Below the pieces are notes generated by a model. It was not told where the DNA came from. It saw nothing but the letters and a program-made list of their open reading frames with translations, and made no database searches. Shown one piece after another: positions 18,201 through 24,325 of a stretch of 40,937 nt of DNA. The stretch lies in assembly GCA_937922815.1 (NCBI GenBank), contig CALAJP010000122.1, forward strand, positions 1 through 40,937. The letters are read 5' to 3'. This stretch comes from an uncultured Saprospiraceae bacterium (GTDB lineage: Bacteria > Bacteroidota > Bacteroidia > Chitinophagales > Saprospiraceae). Made by a program: the position numbers and the translations under genes. The stretch's first letter is position 1. The number at the start of each line of letters is the position of its first letter.

Positions 18201-20012
18201 GCTTTGGTTAATTATAATTTAGCATTGCCTAGTGTTGATGCAGGAATAGATTCTGTTTTAAATTGCTATGAAGATGAAATTTGGATAGGTTCAGAAAGTA
18301 ATGGAAATCAAGATGGTACAACTATTCAGTGGTATCGAAATAGTTCTCCTTTACCGTCCTTTGATTCAACTCATATTTTAGTGAATACACCTAATTTTTA
18401 TTCTGTTAGAGTCACTGAGAATGTAAGCGGTTGTTTTTCTGAAGATGAAGTTTTTATTGACGAGGATAAAGCGATTCCTTTAATATCTGCAGGGGTAAAT
18501 GATACCTTTTCGTGTACCAAAAACTTGATTCCTCTCGTGGGGCAAAATTTGTCATCATCGAGAAATATTGTATTTGAATGGTTTTCTAACAATGGAGTTA
18601 TTACAGGTAGTACGAATACTCTTGTTTCAGAAGCCAATTCGCCAGGAGATTTTCAATTAACTGCCTTAGACGTTGATAACGGTTGTTCTACTACGGATTT
18701 AATGAGAGTTATTCCAGATCCTAATTTACCTTTTATTCAATTTTCTGAATCAGGTATTCTGACATGTAGTAATCCAGAACAAATGCTAAATTTCAGCACT
18801 GATATTGGAAATGCAATGACACTTGAATTTCCTAATGGCACCATTCAAAATTTTAATACTTCTTCTTCTAATATAGCGGCGGTTGATTCAGGAATATATA
18901 TTTTGGAGGTTCAAAGAAGTTCTGACAATTGTATTAATAGAAGTTCTGTATATTTAGACTTAGATAAAGAAATTCCTTCGGATTCTTTATTACCTTTTGA
19001 AGAATTGTTTTGTAACCAACAAAATGAAACACTTAGGTTAGCAAATTCTACCAACCAAGACTTTACCTTTAATTGGGAAACTACGAATGGAAATATTGTA
19101 GGAAGTAATAGACAACCTTCTGTCTCTGTCGAAGGGGCAGGGAATTACGGTGTTACGATTACTCGTAAAAGAAATGGGTGTACCTTGAGAATTGACACAA
19201 TGGTGGTTGATTATTTAAATGTACCTACCTCTTTTGATGCTAGTATTTTGCAACCCGTTTGCCCTGGAGAGGGCGGTTCTATAGCATTCCAGTCTGTTGA
19301 TGGGGGAGAAGCACCTTATAGATTTAAAATATTCACCAATGCGGAGTATCAAATCCAAAGAAACTATTTTGATTTAAGTGCTGGAAATTATCAACTGCAT
19401 ATTACGGATGCTAATGGTTGTGAATTGATGCAAAATGAAATAATTAATGCACCTCGAGAAATTGATTTTTCTGCAACAGAACAAGAAATTATAGAATTGG
19501 GGGATGAATACACCGTTTCTTTGAATACGAATGTACCTGTCTCCGAAATTGATACTATTATTTGGTTTCCAAATCTCATAGAACCTTCTTGTGATAATTG
19601 CTTAAATCCGACTTTTATACCTACCGTATCGACGAACCATCGAATTGAGTTAGTAGATACATTTGGTTGTAGAGCATTGGCTACCTTGCCTATTTTTGTA
19701 GATACGAATGTTGATATTTTTATACCTAACGTGTTTAGTCCTTTGGCTACCAATGAAGTGAATACTTCGGCTCAAATATTTGCAAAAAGTGAAGCGATTA
19801 ACAATATTAAACGTTTTGCTTTATATGATAGGTGGGGAGGATTGGTTTATGAGTCTAAAAACTTTTCGCCAGGAGATAATGGAAGAAATCAGTGGGCAGG
19901 AGTTTTTAAAAATAATAGCCTAAATAATTCTGTTTTTGTATATGTCGCTGAAGTTGAATTTATAGATGGAGTCGTAAAAGTATTTACGGGAGATATTACA
20001 CTATTAAATTAG
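15264..20012 (+). CDS. Giant T9SS type B secreted protein with choice-of-anchor-L domain and tandem Ig-like modules, 1582 aa
   Basis: A signal peptide ends near DLVAQQ. Residues ~130-390 form a choice-of-anchor-L domain (RVSGWLGTFTGADNILGFDDG, then TIEFDFVPTSSRITFEYVFASKEYCEF and AFGFFLSGPGI). After a PKD/SprB-like section (about 390-819), residues 820-1321 contain six tandem modules of ~84 residues. Each has an early Cys, a central aromatic strand with Trp in most copies, a GxY strand and a late Cys, with Pro at the boundary. One SprB-like repeat (SILQPVCPGEGGSIAF) and a linker domain lead into the T9SS type B (gliding-motility-associated) CTD at ~1486-1582: FIPNVFSP, FALYDRWGGLVYES, FKNNSLNNSVFVYVAEV. 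It is probably exported by T9SS and surface-attached; an adhesin role is inference. Confidence 0.9.
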   Translation: MKKISYILTLILVSLLGDLVAQQHFELESNTGKFKVANISEGITICGLEPTKAYRVQILKDRYKDKNSYRFLRTNLTDSLLVASTDCHRFSLETINEFDAKSFKKNDVYINVAQPSTKAASRMPMSIASQQDGLALVQQFVGDVCGDIVEESIRVSGWLGTFTGADNILGFDDGIVMGTNDIQYSAGSNNNSGIDRTQNPLPTREDDLQALVGGSLWENRQGVFDVTTIEFDFVPTSSRITFEYVFASKEYCEFVNEFNDAFGFFLSGPGIAGNFTNAAQNIALVPNSNDFVSINNINHLKNTEFYINNIPNSNTHSEEFGDCGAYILNNPAVNDRNFRMDGYTIPLVAEAEVIPCETYHIKLVIGDAFDDGFDSAVYLRSKSFRSTGDVYVEFDFPNSDSILYEGCDQEGIIRFVRTDDGQEDLIVDVQKLGTALENQDVEFSFQDEVVIPPGGVLEEFVYIIEDNEDEERESVIIDIGVACNCDRPFYEFYIEDVKPITVSLNDTVHCQNEGDLLLIPTITGGLPAVNSSIDYIYEWSDGVTTASHGFQPGFNDVLQLNVSDGCKSSNETVSVQVREEITGTLVGPPPTSCSDSINTSLSIVFTGEKPYYFQYSVDGVLSELIATTENNYELPIDKIGNYKLENVANDYCVGSVSGELNIEFIPIQVNTEVIKVTCHDATDASILINNPNDVEYTYLWNTGAITANLENIGAGDYSVTISSPTCNISRSFTIETPPALSLNTSILSIPDCVNFQNGSIELTITGGVEPYNTLWSPMFGDRTRLLVDNLSTGIYTARVTDDNGCIRDIDTELVPADGMPTINIVSGRPISCVDFNSNLDASLSTQGDSITFNWQTQDGNFETGENTLQPTVDVPAVYQLILTNTNNNCTNAGFAEIADGRVFPAILPIEDKEFFCRFSDISFTPTVSNLSDINPSYNWSTTDGNIVNGRNSSTVGVNQPGTYRFSVTNTISGCETSANALVNYNLALPSVDAGIDSVLNCYEDEIWIGSESNGNQDGTTIQWYRNSSPLPSFDSTHILVNTPNFYSVRVTENVSGCFSEDEVFIDEDKAIPLISAGVNDTFSCTKNLIPLVGQNLSSSRNIVFEWFSNNGVITGSTNTLVSEANSPGDFQLTALDVDNGCSTTDLMRVIPDPNLPFIQFSESGILTCSNPEQMLNFSTDIGNAMTLEFPNGTIQNFNTSSSNIAAVDSGIYILEVQRSSDNCINRSSVYLDLDKEIPSDSLLPFEELFCNQQNETLRLANSTNQDFTFNWETTNGNIVGSNRQPSVSVEGAGNYGVTITRKRNGCTLRIDTMVVDYLNVPTSFDASILQPVCPGEGGSIAFQSVDGGEAPYRFKIFTNAEYQIQRNYFDLSAGNYQLHITDANGCELMQNEIINAPREIDFSATEQEIIELGDEYTVSLNTNVPVSEIDTIIWFPNLIEPSCDNCLNPTFIPTVSTNHRIELVDTFGCRALATLPIFVDTNVDIFIPNVFSPLATNEVNTSAQIFAKSEAINNIKRFALYDRWGGLVYESKNFSPGDNGRNQWAGVFKNNSLNNSVFVYVAEVEFIDGVVKVFTGDITLLN

Positions 20013-20047
20013 ATTTTTTCAAATTATTTTTTGTATCATGGAAATTG

Positions 20048-20068
20048 AAACTCTCAATAAGAGTTTTT
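20048..20068 (+). terminator. Probable intrinsic terminator after the 1582-aa protein gene
   Basis: AAACTCT (20048-20054) pairs with AGAGTTT (20060-20066) around a 5-base loop and runs into further T's. The stem is only 7 bp with moderate GC, so the call is tentative. It lies 36 bp after the stop codon. Confidence 0.5.
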
Positions 20069-20139
20069 ATGATGTAAATCGATATTGATAAAATAAGGAT
20101 AGAGAGCAGAGGTTAAAGTAGTTTGAATTAATAATCGTA

Positions 20140-20802
20140 ATGAACAAGTTACATAAAATAGGGATAATTGGTTCTGGGGATGTTGGAATTTCATTAGCTA
20201 AAGGCTTTCTGAAATACGGATACGAGACTACTATAGCTTCGCGTTCTGGGGTAAGAAGAGACGAGTTAGAAGCTGAAATTGGTGAAGGAATTATGGTGAA
20301 CACACCAAGGTTGACTGCCCTGAATAACGATATTATTATTTTTGCGGTCAAGGGAAGTCAAGCGATGTCTGCCCTCGAAAATTTAGATATCGAAAACATA
20401 AAGGGTAAAATTATTATTGATACCACAAATCCTATCGCTGAGTTACCTCCTGAAGATGGCGTACTACGTTATTATTCTCAAATTAATAAATCATTGATGG
20501 AAGAGCTTCAAAGCTATGCGACGGAGTCATTTTTTGTCAAAGCTTTCAGTTGTGTGGGAAGTAATCATATGGTTAACCCTGATTTTGATGACAAACCAAC
20601 CATGTTTATTTGTGGTAATAATGACGAAGCCAAACGGATTGTCACAGAGATACTTTCTCTGTTTGGTTGGGACACTGAAGATTTGGGGAACACCGTAGCG
20701 GCAAGGGCAATAGAACCTTTATCTATGCTGTATTGCATACCTGGTTTACGAGATAATACTTGGAATCATGCATTTAAATTGATGAGGAAAAAAGAGAAAT
20801 AA
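20140..20802 (+). CDS. F420H2:NADP oxidoreductase-like (NAD(P)-binding) protein, 220 aa
   Basis: The N-terminal Rossmann fold has IGIIGSGDVGISLAKGF (about 7-23) and the second-strand segment TTIASRSG, typical of the NADPH-dependent F420 reductase-like family, where S/R residues bind the NADP phosphate. FAVKGSQAM, GKIIIDTTNPIAE and FVKAFSCVGSNHM complete the core, and the C-terminal half keeps the family's ARAIEPLSMLY helix. Bacteroidota are not known to make coenzyme F420, so an NADP-dependent reduction of another substrate is more likely. It is preceded by a 127-bp gap and followed within one base by a hairpin terminator shared with the convergent minus-strand gene. Confidence 0.85.
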   Translation: MNKLHKIGIIGSGDVGISLAKGFLKYGYETTIASRSGVRRDELEAEIGEGIMVNTPRLTALNNDIIIFAVKGSQAMSALENLDIENIKGKIIIDTTNPIAELPPEDGVLRYYSQINKSLMEELQSYATESFFVKAFSCVGSNHMVNPDFDDKPTMFICGNNDEAKRIVTEILSLFGWDTEDLGNTVAARAIEPLSMLYCIPGLRDNTWNHAFKLMRKKEK

Positions 20803-20848
20803 AAAAGCCCCAACACGAATCAATACGTTTTGGGACTTTTCTTTTTTA
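20803..20848. terminator. Bidirectional hairpin terminator between convergent genes
   Basis: Arms 20803-20817 and 20826-20840 pair at 13 of 15 positions around an 8-base loop. Each arm is flanked by A-runs or T-runs (AAAAAAG on the left, CTTTTCTTTTTT on the right). It therefore works as an intrinsic terminator for both the plus-strand reductase gene (stop at 20802) and the minus-strand PLP enzyme gene (stop at 20868). Confidence 0.85.
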
Positions 20849-20867
20849 TAAAGCGAAAGGTATTATT

Positions 20868-22103
20868 TTAAGACATAACCATCTTTCCATAAACACCTTG
20901 TTCTAGTTTTACTCTTATTTCTGAGAATGCATCTAAAGTGATTTGAATATCCTCGGCAGTATGTACTGATGTCGGAATTAATCTTAGTAATAACATTCCT
21001 TTAGGAATAACAGGATAAACAACAATTGAACAAAAGATAGAGTAGTTCTCTCTTAAATCTCTTACCAAAGGCATTGCATTTTCTTCTGTTCCTTTCAAAT
21101 AAACAGGAGTTACGCACGAACTTGTTTTCCCTATATCAAAACCTCTTTCTTTAAGACCAGACTGAAGCATGTTTACGTTTTCCCAAAGTCTATCCTTTAA
21201 TTCTGGATATTTTTTCAGTAATTCCATCCTCTTTAACATTCCAATTACGAATGGCATAGGTAAAGATTTTGCGAACATTTGCGAACGCATATTGTAACGC
21301 AAATAATCAATTACTTGTTCCTTGGCAGCAAATACGGCTCCGATACCCGCAAAAGATTTAGCGAATGTAGTAAAGTAAACATCAATTTCATCTTGAACAC
21401 CTTGCTCAAAACCTGCACCACGTCCTCCTTCTCCAAGTGTACCGAATCCATGTGCATCATCAACAAATAATCTAAATGGATATTTAGATTTGAAAGATAC
21501 TATTTCTTTAAGTTTTCCTTGTTCTCCTCTCATACCGAAAACCCCCTCAGAAATAACCATTACTCCACCACCTGTTTTTTGAGCTAAATTATGTGCTCTT
21601 TTCAGATTGGTTTCAAAGCTTTCCATGTCATTATGAAGGAACGAAAAACGCTTACCGAAGTGAAGTCTTACGCCATCAATAATACAGGCGTGACAATCTT
21701 TGTCATATACGATAACATCGTTTTTGTCAACCAATGTGTCTATCGCCGAAACAATACCTTGGTAACCAAAGTTAACCACAAAAGCGGCTTCTTTGTCCAA
21801 AAATTCAGCAAACTCTTTTTCTAACTCTTCATGTTTAGCAGTCTGACCAGACATCATTCTAGCTCCCATTGGGTATGCCAACCCATATTCTTCGGTTGCT
21901 TTTGCATCAGCTTCTCTAACTTCAGGGTGGTTTCCCAATCCTAAATAATTATTTACTGACCAACAAATAACTTCTTTCCCTTGGAATTTCATTCGGTTAC
22001 TTAAGGGCCCTTCTAGTTTAGGGAATACAAAATATCCTTCTGCTTGACTTTTGAAATCACCTATTGGTCCCAAGCCAGCTTCAATTTTTTTAAAAATATC
22101 CAT
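20868..22103 (-). CDS. Alpha-oxoamine synthase: cysteate/serine acyl-CoA condensing enzyme (candidate sulfonolipid CFAT), 411 aa
   Basis: This fold-type I PLP enzyme belongs to the AONS/KBL/serine palmitoyltransferase family, which joins an amino acid and an acyl thioester with loss of CO2. Visible residues include ICWSVNNYLGLGNHPEV (48-62), H138 in DKDCHACIIDG (ring stacking), D216 and H218 in FVDDAHGFG, and the Schiff-base Lys249 in TTFAKSFAG. The length (411) suits the family. The sequence differs from classical Bacteroides serine palmitoyltransferase and has the conserved YPMGARMMSGQTAKHEELE block. From memory, a relative in Flavobacterium johnsoniae makes capnine from cysteate (cysteate-fatty acyltransferase). 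The upstream neighbour, a cysteine-synthase-like PLP enzyme on the same strand, could supply cysteate. 2-Amino-3-ketobutyrate ligase or another AONS activity cannot be excluded. Confidence 0.82.
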   Translation of the reverse strand: MDIFKKIEAGLGPIGDFKSQAEGYFVFPKLEGPLSNRMKFQGKEVICWSVNNYLGLGNHPEVREADAKATEEYGLAYPMGARMMSGQTAKHEELEKEFAEFLDKEAAFVVNFGYQGIVSAIDTLVDKNDVIVYDKDCHACIIDGVRLHFGKRFSFLHNDMESFETNLKRAHNLAQKTGGGVMVISEGVFGMRGEQGKLKEIVSFKSKYPFRLFVDDAHGFGTLGEGGRGAGFEQGVQDEIDVYFTTFAKSFAGIGAVFAAKEQVIDYLRYNMRSQMFAKSLPMPFVIGMLKRMELLKKYPELKDRLWENVNMLQSGLKERGFDIGKTSSCVTPVYLKGTEENAMPLVRDLRENYSIFCSIVVYPVIPKGMLLLRLIPTSVHTAEDIQITLDAFSEIRVKLEQGVYGKMVMS

Positions 22104-22192
22104 TGATCTGTGTTTGTTTAATCTTAAAAGAACGTAAATATAGTCAAACTATATAGGTTTTTGAGAATAATTGTTGTTATTCTTAGCTTAAA

Positions 22193-22212
22193 ACCTTAGG
22201 TATTTAGAATAA
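22193..22212 (-). promoter_or_regulatory. 20-bp motif upstream of the oxoamine synthase gene, repeated upstream of its partner
   Basis: On the plus strand 22193-22212 reads ACCTTAGGTATTTAGAATAA. It is 18/20 identical to 23482-23501 (ACCGTAGGTATTTAAAATAA). This copy is 90 bp upstream of the oxoamine synthase ATG; the other is 164 bp upstream of the cysteine-synthase-like gene. It may be a shared operator. Chance similarity in AT-rich DNA is possible. Confidence 0.35.
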
Positions 22213-22256
22213 CTATTTAGTCTTAATGTATGAAGTTGTTTAACTAATTTTATCAG

Positions 22257-23318
22257 TTAAAATATTTGAAAACTATCGCTGTTTATGTTAGTTGGGGATT
22301 CTTCTGTATATCTTTCGTCCATTGGCTTCATAAAGCCTTCTTGAACCATCCAATTATCAGAATAAACTTTTTCCATGTATCGAGAACCGTGGTCTGGAAA
22401 AATAACAACTACTTTATCGTTAGGTTTGAATTGAGTTCTTAGTTGTTTTAGTGCTTGTAACGCAGCACCACTAGTATATCCCAATAACATGCCTTCTGTC
22501 ATGGCTAGTTCACGGGTAGCCCAAGCACTATCTTTATCCGTTACTTTGATAAACTTGTCAATATATGAGAATTTAAGAGCACCAGGAATTAAGTTTTTAC
22601 CTAAGCCTTCTATTTTGTAAGGGTATATTTCATCAGGATCTAACTCTCCTGTTTCGTGATATTTTTTAAGTACCGAACCGTAGGCATCAACACCTATTAC
22701 TTTTATATTTGGGTTTTGTTCTTTTAGGTATTTGGCTGTACCTGAAATTGTACCTCCTGTACCACTACATGCTACAAGGTGAGTGATTTCACCTTTTGTC
22801 TGATTCCAAATTTCTGGTCCCGTTGACCGATAATGAGCTTCTGTGTTCAAGTCATTAAAGTATTGGTTGATATAGATAGAATTTGGAGTTTCTTCCGCTA
22901 TTTTTTTAGCTTTAGAGTAATAAGAATTTGGGTGGTCGGCGGGTACATTCGCTGGGCAAACATGCACCGTAGCACCTAATGATTCTAAAAACCGTATTTT
23001 GTCAGGCATGGTCTTAGAACTAACTACCAAAATACACTTGTATTTTTTTAGAATAGAAACCATTGCTATACTGAACCCCGTATTTCCTGAGGTAGTTTCT
23101 ACAATCGTTGAGCCTGGTTTCAACAGTCCTTTATCTTCTGCACATTCAATAATGTATTTCGCAATACGATCTTTTGCTGAGTGTCCTGGGTTGAAACATT
23201 CCACTTTAGCATAAACTGAACACGGAAAATCTTCTACAGACTTACCTAGTTTTATCATTGGAGTATTTCCAATAAGATCTAAAATTGATTCGTGAATATT
23301 AGAATTGTTTACTGCCAT
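22257..23318 (-). CDS. Cysteine-synthase/CBS-family PLP enzyme, candidate cysteate synthase, 353 aa
   Basis: This fold-type II PLP protein has the Schiff-base Lys49 in [11 protein letters not shown], the substrate loop T76-T-S-G-N-T-G81, and the phosphate-binding GTGGTISG (186-193). The central block [27 protein letters not shown] is more like cystathionine beta-synthase than CysK, but the regulatory CBS domains are absent. The enzyme should catalyse beta-replacement on serine, phosphoserine or acetylserine. Next to a cysteate/serine acyltransferase-like gene 153 bp downstream, use of sulfite to make cysteate is an attractive inference; cystathionine or cysteine synthesis is the default alternative. 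The start is ATG at 23318 ([10 protein letters not shown]). An upstream in-frame ATG at 23372 would add 18 hydrophobic residues not usual for the family and overlap the candidate -7 element. Confidence 0.85.
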   Translation of the reverse strand: MAVNNSNIHESILDLIGNTPMIKLGKSVEDFPCSVYAKVECFNPGHSAKDRIAKYIIECAEDKGLLKPGSTIVETTSGNTGFSIAMVSILKKYKCILVVSSKTMPDKIRFLESLGATVHVCPANVPADHPNSYYSKAKKIAEETPNSIYINQYFNDLNTEAHYRSTGPEIWNQTKGEITHLVACSGTGGTISGTAKYLKEQNPNIKVIGVDAYGSVLKKYHETGELDPDEIYPYKIEGLGKNLIPGALKFSYIDKFIKVTDKDSAWATRELAMTEGMLLGYTSGAALQALKQLRTQFKPNDKVVVIFPDHGSRYMEKVYSDNWMVQEGFMKPMDERYTEESPTNINSDSFQIF

Positions 23319-23369
23319 ACTAATTGATATTGAATCAAAAAAATATATAATATATGAGTTGATAAAGTA

Positions 23370-23377
23370 CAAATATA
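23370..23377 (-). promoter_or_regulatory. Candidate -7 promoter element for the cysteine-synthase-like gene
   Basis: The minus strand reads TATATTTG, an exact match to the Bacteroidota sigma-ABfr -7 consensus TANNTTTG, about 52 bp before the ATG. I do not see a good -33 TTG at 19-21 bp spacing, so confidence is limited. Confidence 0.4.
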
Positions 23378-23477
23378 ACCATATTTTTTTACTGTTCTGT
23401 AAAAAAAAGTTATCTCATTATTAAATTAATACGCTAAAACTTTAACTATAATCGTCATTTTGTTTGGATGACTAGGC

Positions 23478-23501
23478 ACCTACCGTAGGTATTTAAAATA
23501 A
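23478..23501 (-). promoter_or_regulatory. Palindromic site overlapping the second copy of the shared 20-bp motif
   Basis: ACCTACCGTAGGT (23478-23490) is a palindrome around a single central base, the shape expected of a dimeric repressor site. It runs into the TAGGTATTTA-AATAA element also found at 22193-22212. It lies 8 bp past the stop of the outer-membrane barrel gene and 164 bp upstream of the cysteine-synthase-like gene. Confidence 0.3.
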
Positions 23502-23508
23502 GAAACCC

Positions 23509-24153
23509 TTAAAAGTTATAGTTAATACCAGGTCTGAATAGTAAACTTTTTCGGTTGTTATTCAAAGACATAGCTTGTAGTGGATCCGTTTCTGCAAATC
23601 CCGCAAATTCAAATAGCATGAGAATCTCGAACCCAAACAAACCTGTAGATATATTATACCCGATACCTGCTCTTGGAATTATATTAGAAAATGATTGTTT
23701 TTGTCGCAAATCAATATTAAATGTGGTTAAAGAAATGCTATTGCGTTCGTACACCATTTCTCCATGAACAAAAAATAAATTATTAATCTTGAATCGAGAA
23801 AATGCACCCAATTTTAATTGATTAATGGTTTGTCTTTGATTGGTGCTTTTAGCATTTTGAAAAGTATAACCAATATGTGGTCCAATAGAAAAACGATCAC
23901 TTATTTTATAGCCTGTGTTGGTCAACAAACCAATTTGGAAAACACCAGGGTTGAAAAACAAATCCACATTGCCACCGTACCATAATCTTGACTTTAGAGT
24001 CCCACCCGTTTCGTCAAAGTATTTATCTTTGCTTGTTTTACTCTTTTTGCTTTTAGACTTTGAAGATTTAGGTTTCTTTCGATATTGAGCTTCCGTTTCC
24101 GTTGGTATAAAACAAATAAACAAACTCATTAATATGATCCCAATTACTCTCAT
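23509..24153 (-). CDS. Outer-membrane beta-barrel protein, 214 aa
   Basis: A signal peptide (MRVIGIILMSLFICFIPTETEAQ) is followed by a lysine/serine-rich linker (KKPKSSKSKSKKSKTSK, about 26-42). About 170 residues of alternating amphipathic strands come next: LWYGGNVDLFFNPG, FSIGPHIGYTF, LKLGAFSRFKINNLFFVHGEMVYERN, IIPRAGIGYNISTGLFGFEIL, then RPGINYNF. The terminal aromatic residue is the usual barrel-assembly signal. The pattern fits an 8-stranded OmpW/PorT-like barrel. The basic linker before the barrel is unusual and may sit in the periplasm and contact peptidoglycan or lipids. It is upstream of the cysteine-synthase-like gene with a 190-bp gap, so a joint transcript is possible but not shown. 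Confidence 0.8.
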   Translation of the reverse strand: MRVIGIILMSLFICFIPTETEAQYRKKPKSSKSKSKKSKTSKDKYFDETGGTLKSRLWYGGNVDLFFNPGVFQIGLLTNTGYKISDRFSIGPHIGYTFQNAKSTNQRQTINQLKLGAFSRFKINNLFFVHGEMVYERNSISLTTFNIDLRQKQSFSNIIPRAGIGYNISTGLFGFEILMLFEFAGFAETDPLQAMSLNNNRKSLLFRPGINYNF

Positions 24154-24325
24154 AATAGAAGGTTTTTTGATACTCTGTGTTGATTTTTATTAAAATAGTA
24201 GATTTATAGAAGATAACAAAAAAAATATGCTTTTGTTAGAAAATTATTTGCTTTCTATCTAATAAGAATAACGTTTGCCTTCTGTGTCTTGTTGCATAGC
24301 AATGATTTGTAGATAGACAATAGTT

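Noticed and set aside
17721-19226. Possible DNA-level tandem repeats or CRISPR-like array in the module region
   Set aside because: The periodicity is at the protein level only. The units share little nucleotide identity and there are no spacers.
19391-19753. 120-codon minus-strand frame inside the 1582-residue protein gene
   Set aside because: It is the antisense of a clear T9SS type B C-terminal region, with no domain or signal of its own.
22257-23372. Longer start for the cysteine-synthase-like protein at 23372
   Set aside because: The extra 18 residues are hydrophobic and not usual for this cytoplasmic family, and they would overlap the candidate -7 element at 23370-23377.
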